DNA from: Mytilus galloprovincialis | Taxonomy: Eukaryota > Mollusca > Bivalvia > Mytilida > Mytilidae | Direction of reading: 5' to 3' | NCBI RefSeq assembly: GCF_965363235.1 | Contig: NC_134845.1 | Coordinates: forward strand, 60,727,261-60,791,260 | DNA length: 64,000 nucleotides | Part shown: one piece after another, positions 48,488 through 62,600 of the stretch | How the letters are laid out: every line of letters starts with the position of its first letter | Position numbering within the stretch: the stretch's first letter is position 1 | Made by a program: the position numbers and the translations under genes | Notes under the pieces: model-generated | Databases searched by the model: none | What the model was told of the DNA's origin: nothing | The model's input: only the letters and a program-made list of their open reading frames with translations

Positions 48488-51400
48488 CTAATTCTGTTCT
48501 AATGTTTTTAAATGTTTTAACAAACTACTCAGCAGCGTCGCTAAACTGGTTGCCTGTCTCATTAAGTAACGCATATGAGGATCAGACAACGGCTTTCCGC
48601 ATGCTGCCTGGGCAGCATTTACTGTACTTTTAAATGAGTTTGTGACCTTAATGACCTCAAAACCTAGCTGCTGTGCTTGGTGAACTGCGACCATCATGAT
48701 CATGGTTGCCTGAGCGTGAAGGAAGACTTTTGCTAAAGTATGCATACAAGTGTCCAGATTTTCTGCTAATTTTTCTTTAGTTTGTGTTGCATTACTGACA
48801 AGAAATTTTGCATCGTACACAAATTGTTTGACTCGGTTATTGAGTTCCTCTTTGCACATTCCAAACTGTTTCGGACGACGGTCAATTCTTGAATCTTTTA
48901 ATGTCTCAAGTGTTTGTTTAAGTTCTGATAGAAGCCTCTCAGCATCACGAGTGGCTTCTTCAAAGTCACTTATACTATATGTCTTTTCTAAGATTAATTT
49001 CACTGAGTCTGAATGGCTAACACTAATTCTGTCACTAACAATTGCAAAACTTTCTTCGGAAAATGAACCTTTTCTCTGTCGCACATCACCATTGGGAACA
49101 GATGTTTGAACACTTGTTTTCTTACTTTCGGCAATCCCCGTTGGAACGGGTGGAGGTTTTCTCATCACTTTTTTGTCTGCTCCCTGAGGTGTTTTTCCGG
49201 CAGTGATATCACGAAGAGCATCAAAGTTTGTATATGACCTGGCTTCCTCTGAATCGTCTTTTATTGTACTCTTGCCTCTCATTGACATTGGGCGCCATAT
49301 ACTACTATTACTACCTAATGTCCCAAATGGACTTACATCTCCTTTAGTACTAGATTTAGGAGTGTATGTACCAGATATATCGTCTTTACTACCTCTTCTT
49401 TGTGAGTTCCTTCTAGGTCTTTGGACTCCACTTGTCTGATCTTGATCATTGGGACCCTCATGTTTGATGTTGCCATTGGCAACTTTAACTGGAGTAGAGG
49501 ATTCTGAATCTGTAGTAGCTTTTGAGTGTTTTTTATCACCAGATGTAAAAACAGATGATAAAGCCTTCATTGGACCTGATTTCTTTTGTGCAGTTCTCTG
49601 TCTCTGAAAATGGAAAAAAAAATGTTGACATATTTTAATCTTGAAAAGATATGCAAATTCAGCTAATTCATAATTATACGTAAAGTTAACATATTAAATG
49701 TATGCATGCTTTTAGTCACATGTTTTTAAAGTGCACAATAATTGTGATTACAGTTTTAACAACCATGCAACGATACATTGACATATATTTTTTTTCTTCA
49801 TTTTCATCTTATGTTGTTACAAATTACATAGATATTCTTATTTGTCAAAAATAATTAAGAATCTCAAAAATAATAGACTCATAAAGAAAGAAAATGCATC
49901 TTTTTTCCCTTAAAAAGTTATTTAAATATGCATAATTATTGCCTTATACCATATATTTCCCTTGAACCAACATGCAGCATGCATATGCATATAATGAGAA
50001 AATTTATAAAAATTGTAAAGAAAAAAATATTAAAATTTCTATTTTATTTGTAAAATATTAGTTTCTTAAATGTGCATATAAAAAGGAATTAGTAAAATCA
50101 TTATATTTTTCCATCAGTAAATACATTTAAATGTGATTTTTTTTCAAACACACTTTTAAAAACTGTGAACGATTAAATTGCTGTCAAATTTGTTGTGAAA
50201 ACATAAAATACAAAACAATTGAGAGTTTGTGGTTTATCTTTTACAAAATGTGTTCTATTAATAAAATTGATACTTTTACTATGTATTTTTAATGATTTAC
50301 ATTACAAATTTGTCCGTTAAAATGGGTAATTTATATAATAAAATGATAAATGATTTGAACAAACTCACACAATTAATGGTGTTACTAACCCTGTACTGTG
50401 AAACATTTCAAAAAATCAACAGGGGTACCCAGACAGACATATATTGAAAATTGAAAATAATGTGAAATTCTACGATTTCAATAAATTCTTTAGATTTCTG
50501 GTAGGTGAAATCAACATTTGTGAATTATTTGAATTTAACGACGTCTACCAAGTCAACTTTTTTTTCGTTTAAAAAAATTATTTGATCAAACATAACGTTT
50601 CTACAATTTTACTCTACACTACTTTCTAGAAGTTAGTCTGTTTCTAGACTTTTTACAAAACCAGAAATCTATCAAATACTAAAATTACAGAGATACTAAA
50701 AACGTCTAAAATTGAGACTACCCTATTGTATTTATTCAATTGTTTTTCTACTGAAAAATTTATTTTTAACTAGTAATAATGGGAGGTTATATTTTTTCTC
50801 TAGTTTAAGGGGGTAGACCTTGGTTCAGGGAGATAACTCTTTAAATCAGTTAAGCATTTGTAAAAGTCAAGTTCATCAATGTATTTTAAGCATTTACCTG
50901 AAACAGATTGAAAATAATCTATGTAACCTAGAAGCTTAGAATATATTTTTGAAAATGGTTGACACAAACATACTGATGATTTTAAGAGTTATTTCCCTTA
51001 ACCTAGGTCTACCTCCTTAATAAGTTTAGTTGATTGATTGATGGTTAACGCCACTATCTGCATGATTGTGCTTTCTAACGGCAGTCAGTCTTTATTGTTT
51101 GGGGGAGGCCGAAGTGCCCAGAGAGAACAACCTTTGGTGGGAATCTGACAATCCTAGTCATTTAAGAATGGAGTCTAATCACTCTAATTCATCTCCCAAA
51201 TACTGGATATAAACTCACAACCTCAGTGTTAACAGGCTTTTGATATAGTAGTTTTACTACTTACAATTAGATCACACAGCCAACGAAGCCCCCTTGTGAA
51301 GCAAGGATAATTTTATTATTATGCAGGTCCAATTTTGTTGAATTGTGCAATATTTATTTTAATGACAAATACTTGTTAGGATATTAAATAATTCTATGAG

Positions 51401-54400
51401 AAATCAAAAATAAATTTAATGCACTCTTTTGTCAAGTATTACACGAAATCAACATTTAATGCACACATTAATTCCACAAAATATTTCTAGACACATATAA
51501 ATACACCAAATCACCACATGCCAAAAAAGACAATTGTGATTTTACCTCTTCCATGTGAATTGAATTCGTGATTGCAGTGCCCTGAAAATTATTATTGAAA
51601 TATAATAACACTATTATTATTCGAGTTTCCAGCCCAACACTTCAAATTCTATAGATATAATATTAAATGCATTTGACATGTATAAAAATACATTGAACTT
51701 TAAAACTTGATTTTGTAAATTTAATTCTATTTTTTTTTCTTCAAAACATTTATTAATAATGCTTTAGTTTGTCTTTCTTTTTCTGTTATGAGGAAAGGAA
51801 TGTTTTCTAATTAAGAAAGAGTCTGAGTGAGGCCTATTTATTGTAATTTGCTTGTTGACATTCTTCTTCCAAATCAACCTGACAGGTCCTAAAGTTGAAA
51901 CTTTTAAATTCAATTTTATCATATGGTCCACATACAGTCATCATGCCCTATTATTTCCCCTATTCAAGTTCAAGGGAGATAATTGAAATTAATTATTGAT
52001 TACCTTGTACATGGGAAGTAACTCTTTAATTTAACTGATGCATCATTTTATAAATTGACACAAATAATATCTAGCTTTTCTATTGTGAAGCAGGACAAAG
52101 CTGCAACATGTATGCATAAGACAGTTTTTTTTATCGCACTGTAAAATACAAGGATGCATATACAACCAGTATAAAAATACCAATGAAAGTGCAACTGTTT
52201 AAAAAATAGACGTAAAAAATATTGCACCTTGGCAGCTTCAATTATTATTAAAAGAAAAACTATTTTAGCAGCTTCTGTAGCTTTTAACTAGGTTTTTTTT
52301 CTCACAAAAATTGGGGGTAATTTTGTTGTTAGAATACACCATTGATTGGATATCAAAAGGTAAGATAGGACTCTGTGGGTCAACCATAAATTTTTGTGTA
52401 CTGTATTCAAGACCCATTGGTGATCTTAAGCTGTTTTGAACTCTTTTTTTTGGTTGGCTTGTTGTCTCATTGACACATTCCCCATTTCCATTCTCAATTT
52501 TAGTTGTGTAATGTTAGTCCTTTTTTATGTAGTTGGTTAAGAGGGGATGCGTATCATATTTTACCTTAGATGGTAAATTTTAAAAACGTAAGCCAGAATA
52601 CTTAACAGTAGTTGGTTAAGAGGGGATGCTTATTATACATAACTATAGACGGTACATTTTGAAAATTTGTATTAATTTGTCCTATATAATACATGTCAAC
52701 AGAAAACGTGTATTGTTGCTGAAATTAATTGTGCTATGAAAAAAGTTAAATAAAAAATACATAAATTTATTTTACCATGTACAGTTCAGTTTCAAACTCA
52801 GATATTGGTTCACTCAAAAACACAACAATTTGTTAGATACTTTTGGGGAAAATGTTTTAAAAATTTTTGAACTTCATGTAATCACAATCATTACTCAGTA
52901 TCTCATGATGCAACTAAAGCAATGGTTTGAGTTCTGGGAAATTGATTAAATAATATTCAACAAGCCCAGCCCTCATGTAATAAAATTTATAAACAAAAAA
53001 TCTCATAATCATTTATAAAATATTTATCTACAAAAATCTATAAAATCTATATTTTGAGATTTTAAATTGCAATTTGAAAACAAACAAAAGAGGAAGCCAG
53101 TTAGCAATTCATAACATAATAAAGGGCTGCGCTTTAGCGCATGATACGCCTGTTGCTCTTTTAACTTGTCTTTTATGCTTTAAATGAATTTATATGATCA
53201 ACTAGAAATATATATACAAATCAAAAGGGATGTTACATTAATATATTCACCAAAGTTTCATAAAATCCCCCTTTTTTAAGTATAAAAATTCATTACTTAA
53301 GAAAACGTAAAATCTAAAATTTATAAAAATGGAAAGGGAGCTTATGTCAATAGATATAAACAATTTATCAAAGTTGCATAAAATTTTGTGAAAGTGTTAG
53401 TTATTGTCCCAAAATTGGAAAATCCCCCCTTTTTTAAGCATAAAAATTCATAACACGGAAATGTAAAATCTGAAATTTATAAAAATTGAAAGGGAGCTTA
53501 CATCAATAGATATAAACAATTCACCAAAGTTTCATGGACATTGGTGAAAGCCTTTTTGAGTTATTGTCCGAAGTGTTGAAAATCCCCCTTTTTTTTTATG
53601 AATAAAGCCCCATAAATCCAAAACTTAAAATCTGAAATTTATAAAAATTGAAAGGGAGCTTACATCAATAGATATAAACAATTCACCAAAGTTTCATGGA
53701 CATTGGTGAAAGCCTTTTTGAGTTATTGTCCGAAGTGTTGAAAATCCCCCTTTTTTTTATGAATAAAGCCCCATAAATCCAAAACTTAAAATCTGAAATT
53801 TATAAAAATTGAAAGGGAGCTTACATCAATAGATATAAACAATTCACCAAAGTTTCATGGACATTGGTAAAAGCCTTTTTGAGTTATTGTCCGAAGTGTT
53901 GAAAATCCCCCCTTTTTTATGAATAAAGCCCCATAAATCCAAAACTTAAAATCTGAAATTAAAAAAAACCGAAAGGGAGCTTACGTCAATAGATATAAAC
54001 AATTCACTTAAGTTTCATGGAAATTGGTGAAAGCGTTTTTGAGTTATTGTCCGAAGTGTGGACGACGGACGGACAGACGGACGGACAGATGGACAGACGG
54101 ACAACGGTATACCATAATACGTCCCGTCTAAAAGATGACGGGCGTATAAAAAAAGGTACAAATGAGAAATTGCAAAATGTTAACAACAGGAATTGGAAAA
54201 ACGAGCAAAACCATTAAAATTCACTGTAACTCTTTTTCTTATGGCAAACTGGACAACACAAACAATTCACAAACTGGCATGTTAAAAAAACATTTAATAG
54301 GTATATAAAAACATATTTAGCATGCAAAGGATGTTTGACAATTTTTCATATTTTTTTGGCAGAACTGTACATGGTATTTACACACACAGTGATGACACGC

Positions 54401-57400
54401 ACACAAACATGTGTCTGGGACAGAAGCATGAGCTAGCTACTGACCTTTTTATCGAGGGGGTATGTATAATGCTGGAATATAAGAATCGTTACTATTCAAA
54501 TACAACATCAAATGAATGACAAGTATGTAATCCACATTATATTCATTCACAGATTTAAAAAAAAAAGAATTAAGATGTGGTATGATTTCCAATCAGACAA
54601 CTTTCAACCAAATGATAAGAATGTAAGTAATTTCGATTTTTTTTTAAACCATGTGAATTTGTTTATTTTAAATAAATCTCTAAACTGTAAATGTTGAAAA
54701 AAAAAAGAAATTTATCCTGACAATGTAAACCAACTAAAAGTAAACCACAGAAATATGTTTCAAAATCATAACTTTTTAGAAAATCTTCAAATTTCTGAAA
54801 ATTAGCACTTTTTAAGATTTTTTTTTTGCAATCCTTAATCGCTCATGTTTAAATCTTATTAATGCAATAACTTTGTAAATGAACTGAAGAGAAAGTGCTA
54901 GCAAATTTTTAGCTATGATATCGATTTTTTTAAACAGAATAGACAAAAACCTATGAACAAATGAATGTGGATTTCATCTCTATTTGTGCATGAATATAAG
55001 ATGATATAAACAATGTACATTCAAATTAAAATAGTGATAATGTGCTAATTCATTCACACTCAGTTTTACATAATTATACATGATTTCTGCATGCAACCAA
55101 ATAGTTACGACATACAAGAAAAAACTAGAAAGATTTTTTATCAAGTTATTAAAAGAAGATTATGTAGGCAATTGCATTTACAACTTTGGATTTAAATATC
55201 ATCTTATCAAATGATGTAATATGTAATTTTTCTATCCAAAATAATTTGACAATTTTCTGATCTAATTTGTTAAATTGTATAGGAATATTTTTTTCTGACT
55301 TTTGCCTTGTTTTACTCAGAGAAAAGGGGATATTTCGACTGTTTCATTATTTTTTTTTATATATCTTACTTAATAAATTTTTTAGTTCATACCTTATCAA
55401 CAAAAGTACAAGAACTACTGTTCACAAAATTAGAAATTTTTACTAGTTGCTTCAAAAAAGAAATCTTTTTTTTTGTTCTCAGAATTATATGAATACAATT
55501 TTTCAACATAAAAAAAGAAATAACACTTCTGTCCTGAATGCTTAAAAACTAATTGCGCTAAGAATTCAATTTTTAAGGTAAAATTAGTATTGAATATATT
55601 TAGTGATGAAATTCACAAATAAAACAAGACTTATATGAGATAAACAAACATTATTAACACGTGTGATCACCTCATGTCAACATACCCAATTGCCAATTCT
55701 CGCACATGAATCAAATTTTAAATCTACCAGGATTTGCTGTAACTGTAGGAATTATATTGATGTAAAATTTCTGATTTTTTAAAATAAATTATTGAAATAG
55801 TTTTTTGTCAAAAGGGAGATAACTCTATCATTTCTATCATGCAAGAACAACATGCAATTGTGATAACAGAATAGATCTTTGATGAATTTTTATTTGATTG
55901 TTTAATTTGATTTACATTCTTCAGGTAATTTTTCTTATTTTTATAATTTAAATAGTTCATATTTTTCCTAGTGTCAGTCTAAAGGGAGACAATTCTAACA
56001 TGTAAAACAAAATATAATTGTGATAACCTAAAAATAAATGTTTCAAGAATTATTTGATTCTGTTAATTCACACACTGGTGAGAACTAAATAAGACTTTAA
56101 ACTAAACTAAATTAAAATGTCTGCAGACAACAGTGAATATTTCATGCCTACTTTAAAATTAAACAAGCACTTTATGCAATTATAAAATAATTAGAACTAA
56201 AAAATAGCCCGATTTATACTAAACTTTTTAAGCCTAAAAGCAAAGCATTTCTAATTCCTTTCTATTCTTTCCTGTCATATCTTAATTTATGTATAATAAA
56301 ACATTTTGAAGACTATAATAGATAACCTTACCTGTACTGATAGTGTGGAATGAGGTTTAAATGTTGATCTGGGCAGAGTAAGTGTGCTTAAAACCTGAGG
56401 AACTTTCTTGGCACTTTCTTCACTTTCCTTGGATGAATTTGACTGTCCACTTTCAGTTTCTGTTTTGTTTTTTCTGGTATCTAAAGAATCCAGTGAGTTA
56501 GATCTACGTTTAAGCCAGTTGAATGTAAAAGAATTTGAACGTTTTAAGGGACTACTTGATTCACTACTAGCGGTTTCTGTGGTCATATCTGTTGAAGTAA
56601 TAGATGATTTTCTCTGTTTGGTATCATCTGATTTACTTAATAAATAATCCCGATATGATTTTAATTTTGCTTTCAGTGAGGCAAAATTATCTCCTCCTGA
56701 TTTATCAGAAGATTTATCATCGTCTTTTTTAGGTATAATGTCAAATGAATGAGTTCGTCTCAAATGACGAGAATATTTTGAATTTTCAGATTTTTCAGGA
56801 CTTTTTGATTCCTCATGTTTCTTAACAGGATCGGCAGGCCTATTTTTCTTTGGTGAAATATATGTTGGTCCAGGTTTTTTAGGGGGAAGTTCAACATTTT
56901 TACCAACATTTTGTTGACTATTTAAATGCACCTGAAATGAATTGCTCCTAGCAATTTTCTTAGTTTGAATCACTTCCTTTTCATCTGGTGGTGAACTGAG
57001 AACTTCAAATGAAGCACTCTTCCCTAAACGTAAAGACGAAGTCCGTCTAAATTTCATATCACTCTCAGACACATTACCAAAACTTGGCATGGATTGAAGA
57101 AGAATATTTAGTTTTTCTGACACTGTTGCAGGTGATTCAAAATCCTTCACAGGATTTGGAGCAGTCAGTAATGTTTTCGGCGGAGTAATATTTTTATCAC
57201 ATGACTTGGGACTACTTTCAATCTTTGATTCAGAATTTGTTAATGATTCATTAAATGATCGAAGACTAGAAACATCAAGAGAGCTAGATCTTCTATGTGA
57301 GTAACGCTTTTTCGTACTATCTGAATGATTTGAGTCTGACATTTCACTATCTACAGGAGGGACTATTTTTATTTCATCAATAGATTCCGACACCTCACCA

Positions 57401-59608
57401 GGTGGCGGAGGAATCACTAATGAGTCCAAAAGTTCGTCGGATGAGATCAATGAATCAGCACCATTATACATTTGTGAATCATCATCCTCAAAATGAAACT
57501 GCAAAGAGTCTGCAAGATCGTGAGAAGAATCATCGGTCATGCATGAATCGGGTGGGGGTGGAATCATCATGGAGGCGATAAATGAATCGATGTCGTCATC
57601 CAGGAAATCTGGATTGTCTCCCATGCTGGCTGACCTTTCCACTAATGCAGGATGATGTGGCTTTTTACTTTCTGTATCTTTCCTTACATCTATAAATAAA
57701 AGATAAAATTAGTTTTAAATGACAATGAAAATTTTGAAAGTTTAACAACATGGTCAAAGTTTGGCTTTTTTTTTTTTTGAAAGGGTCATTGATTGAACAG
57801 TTTTTTTTTAAGACATTTTTGGAAATTGGAAAAAAAAACTTGATTCCCCTTCAAATAACCTGATTCAGAACTTCTTCAAAAACATTTTTCACTATTGAGA
57901 CAATCAATCAGGTGTCCTGTAATCTGCAGTTATTATAATATTTCTTCTACCCCTAAGGTTGGTGTTTACTGCATAGGTAATCAAGAGAAAATTTAAATGT
58001 ATTTTAGCCAATACATGTATTTCATTTGTACCTGTTCAATTTCACTTCTTACTGGGTCAAAAACACTGAAGACAAATAGATGTTGACAACAATAAATTCT
58101 GCTTAGAATTTTTGGTTTGATAATATTCCATATCAATGTTCTTTCTCAGTCTGGGCAAATGCGAACAAGATAACATCATAAGCCAGTCATTGACATTGTC
58201 TTGGAAATTAACAATTTAATTTAATAGATTATCTATGGTCCTTCAAATAGGGAAGTATCCCAGCAACATTTAATCTAAGGACTATCGCTCTGCTATGAGA
58301 ATGTAGCCTTGAAACATTCTTTCTTTTCTCGTCCTGAACATGCTTGAAATATTTACAACTGGACATTAAGCAACCAATAATCAATCAATCAATCCTCTTG
58401 TTTTCAGAACCATATATAATATATGTAAACAGCTAACCTGAATCTTATCACACTGATTTGGTACTTACCTTGTAAAACTTACTATTATCTTCAAATTACC
58501 ATTCACAACAGACAGTCGTTCATGACATGAGATTTTTTAGTGTTGAAAAGATTTTTTTCTTTTTTCCCCCCCAGATAAAAGGCATTTGTAGAATGTATTA
58601 TGAATGTATTTTCAGAAATCTAAACTGAATTTTCATACATCAAATAAATAAGTGAAAAAAAAATCTGTTTCTGAAATCGGTAAAATTTTGTTTATAAAAC
58701 GAAAGGTTTAAAAAAACAAAGAGGTAAAATAAGGAGGGCTGTCCAAACAAAATTAATTACCATAACCAATGGGTAAACTGGAGGTAAGTGATGGCTGCCA
58801 GGTTGTCATTGGTTCATCTTGGTCATGTGATGTGGGAGGTGGTAACAAGGTTAAATCTGTCAAATAAAATGTTGTTTGGGTAAAGCATTAAAGGTTAAAT
58901 ATGTTAGTGAAAAAAAATAAAGTTAGTAGTAACAAATTAATGAAATTAGGACGACAGAAATGTGGTCTCCGTCTTTCTGTTTGGTTTTCTCCCTGGGTTT
59001 CTATTCTTTTATCTATCTCTTCTCGTCTTCATCTCCATTTTTGTTTCTAACATTTCCCTAGGTCTAATCATCCTGTACAACACTAGTGAATGTCTACTTG
59101 ATGAATTGACTAATTTTTATGTTTTCATTGTTTTTTAAGCAATCTGATAATAAATGGAATAAACTTAAAAATTTGACCAATGCCCCTATAATCGCAGATT
59201 ATTGCAATGATGAAAAAGAATCGTCAAGCAGAAAAAACCATGAACTATATCCGATTGGAACTTGATATGCTATAACTAATTTTTTACATTGCTTATTTAT
59301 TTCTGTTGTTTTTCAATCATTTGGTCTTGAGCCTTACCTGATAAAGTTTTTTTAAAGGGATTGCAAAATAAGTGACTCTTTGGGTATCTTTAACTACATG
59401 TATCACAACTCCATAATCTATAAGCAACCAAAAAGAACAAAATGTTCTTTTCTTCCATCAGCAGAAATACTTTAATGATTACTACAATTAATAATTTGTT
59501 TAACTGAAGAGTTGATTATTGTTTAATTAGCAACAATTAAAAACATTGCTTGTCCTTAACCTGAATGAAGACATTTCTTCTAGGTGTTAACAATTTCATG
59601 CGATTGTC

Positions 59609-59644
<36 letters not shown>

Positions 59645-62600
59645 ACATGCAATTTAAAATTAAAATTAAATGAAAAATGTACATGCATTTTAAAATCAAA
59701 GTTAACTGAACAAGGAAACTTTGAAGGAGGAAGAGTTAAATCAACATTATACCTATAATATCAGGATCTATAAATAACTTTCTTTCCGAGAACATTCTTG
59801 GATCTAAGATTCCGTCTTGTATTCCAACAGGAATCTTGTCAGGACTCAGTAGACCAAAGCTAGAAGCTATAACCTGGAAGTCTGTCTCTGACCTTGGCAG
59901 TTCATCTGGATTGTGGATACCAAAACTTAACCCATCAACTGTAAAAGAAAAGTAATGATTTAAATGTTGTTTTATCAAAATACTGAAAAAAATTAAATTG
60001 ATTGTTAGTTGCTTAATGTCCAGTGGAAAATATTTCATGCATGGAAAATAATCTTCTATACGAAAATAATTGTAAAGGATTTTAATACAATTGAAGATGG
60101 AAATTCTTGAGGTTTTGTATTGCTATTGTTATCTTGTATCTTGACTTAGTTTCTTACTAAAGGATAGCAAATAAAGTATAATTTATCAAAAAAAGGTTAA
60201 AAAATCATATGATATGTCTTTAAAATATAAATGAATGTATTTAAGAAACATACTACATGTATTATAATTGTTTGTAAACTAATTGTTCAAAAAAATAATG
60301 TATAAGTGCTTATCAAATATATTGTCACCATATATTGAATCAATGTGCTCATAAAATTATGAAAATCACACCCGTAGCCAGGGGTGGGGGTTCGAGGGTT
60401 CATACACCCCCAACCCTTGAAAATAAATAAGCACAGTTAAACTTGACGTTCCGGTTGATTGTAACTGTTAAATTTGAGTATAATTGTATCGAAACCACTC
60501 CTTAGAAATTTCTGGCTACGGGCTAAAATAGTTTAAAATTTTATCTTTAAGTAATTTTGACAGTTGCATTACAGAATTATGAAGTTCTAGTACATGAGGG
60601 AGCATTGTATCTACAGGAGAAAATAAATCTATAAATGTGTTTGGTAAAATAGTTTAGGAAAAATGTTTCCTATTTCGTATGATGGTCAAAAATTAAAAAT
60701 AAATAAATAAATTGAATCACATAAATGGTCAGTTAATTATTTATTTCATTAAATACTGAAAATAATTGCTGCAAGTTTCAGCGAATAAATGTGTTGGGTG
60801 CATAAAAATCTACACATTTCTATATCATAATTTTTTGTTGTTAGTACATAAAGCCAAATGGCAAATGGTATTAAAAATATAAAATAAAATCTTGTAAATA
60901 CTTAAAAGGGTTTTAATTGTAAAATTAAAATATATTTTGTACATTTATATGTCAAGCAAATACCATCCCAAAGCAACAAAACAAAACAAATTAAAATAAA
61001 AAAGTAATAATAAAGCCAAACCAAACCAAGCAAACAAAGGGAGGCAACTTTGACAAGCTTTTACATTAACAATATTGACCTAAATGTCCTAACAGTGGAA
61101 TTGAGGTTGACATATGATAGATGTTATGTTTTCAATACTCTAAACAAAGTCTGATACTATCATTTCCCAACCATCTAATTCAGAAATATATGTTTTTCTT
61201 CAAATATTTTTCTGTGAAGTCTTCCTGATAGTTTTATTGTTCTATAATCTTAAAGGTATCAGTTTAAATCTGATTGTTACATATTTTAAAAAACAACTTG
61301 TTAGACATATACTTTTGGAGGTAATCATAATTTACAAGCATCAAATCATGAATTGATGCCTGCAAGAGGTAAAAATATAAAATTTATATCAAGATCAAAT
61401 TAATCCAAAAATTTAAGAAATGAATTATTATGCAATATAATCTTTATTCCTTTTCTTAAATGAAAAAACCAAAACCCAATAATGCCAAAAGGGGAGATAA
61501 ATCAAAGAGCAGATTGCTCTGAGGGATATGATTGCCGATGTTTCATTGACTCATGTATACATGTAGCTGGATAATATTATTTTCAAAACTAATTCAACTG
61601 CACATGTAAAATAGTTACAAAATAGTGTATGAACAATGTAATTAGGCCTATTCTGTTTTATTTTTGTACTATCAATTCCAAGTTTACTTTCCACAGCAGT
61701 CACTGAGACTCAGAGTGAGAGAAGGTAGTTCACTTCGTATCTTATCACCTATTTTCCTACGTTAATTCTAGGAGGAACCCCATTCCTAACTCTTTAAATA
61801 TTTAATTTCCTTTGGGTCAGTGATGACTCCTTTCCGTACACATTTATCGGTTTAAATTGCAATAGTTTTTAATATAATACGACGTCTATTGACAGAACGA
61901 GCTAATACTCGACGTGTTCTTTCAGAATTCACGGAAGTTACATCTGGAAGGGAGACAACTCGACACGATAATATGGAAGACTCCATTTCGCCTGAAGGGG
62001 TGTTCTACGATAAGGAATACATTTATTTTAATTTAAATGACGCATATGATTTAAAATTATGCAACAACAATAACCCTCAATAGCAGACATACATAGAAAA
62101 GATCCCATGAGTTATAAATTAATTAATTGAGTGGGGAATCCAGAGCAACCATTCAATCTAAAAACCCCTTGAAGTCAAGAAAACTATACCCATGCGCATA
62201 ATTTCCAAAACAAACCCTGGAGCAAGAACGTATATTAATGTTCATTAAACGACCTAGATGGTTCTCTATTTCTTTATGGAATTACAATCTCAAATACCAG
62301 TTTCATAACGGTAACAGATAAGAAAAACTCCACTTCAGTTCTTATATGACAGAAATAGATTTATCGGAATTCAGAGAACTCTCGCACTTAATCAAAACTG
62401 GGAATTCCCTCTGACGTGTTTCTAAATTTATAAATACACTAAATATAAATACTGCTTAATTCTGATTTTCCGTGTTGTTAAAAACACGCATACAAGTCAA
62501 GGGAATTATCAAACATGAAGATTATGAAAAGAACCTTATAGGAAAGTTGTTTAAGTTCAATCCCTTTGTTTGTTTTTACCTTTTAAAGCAAGACAATCAT

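Noticed and set aside
61889..62083. 64-residue plus-strand frame (MTERANTRRV...)
   Set aside because: Lies in an intron of the minus-strand scaffold gene, has no family signal and no splice partner.
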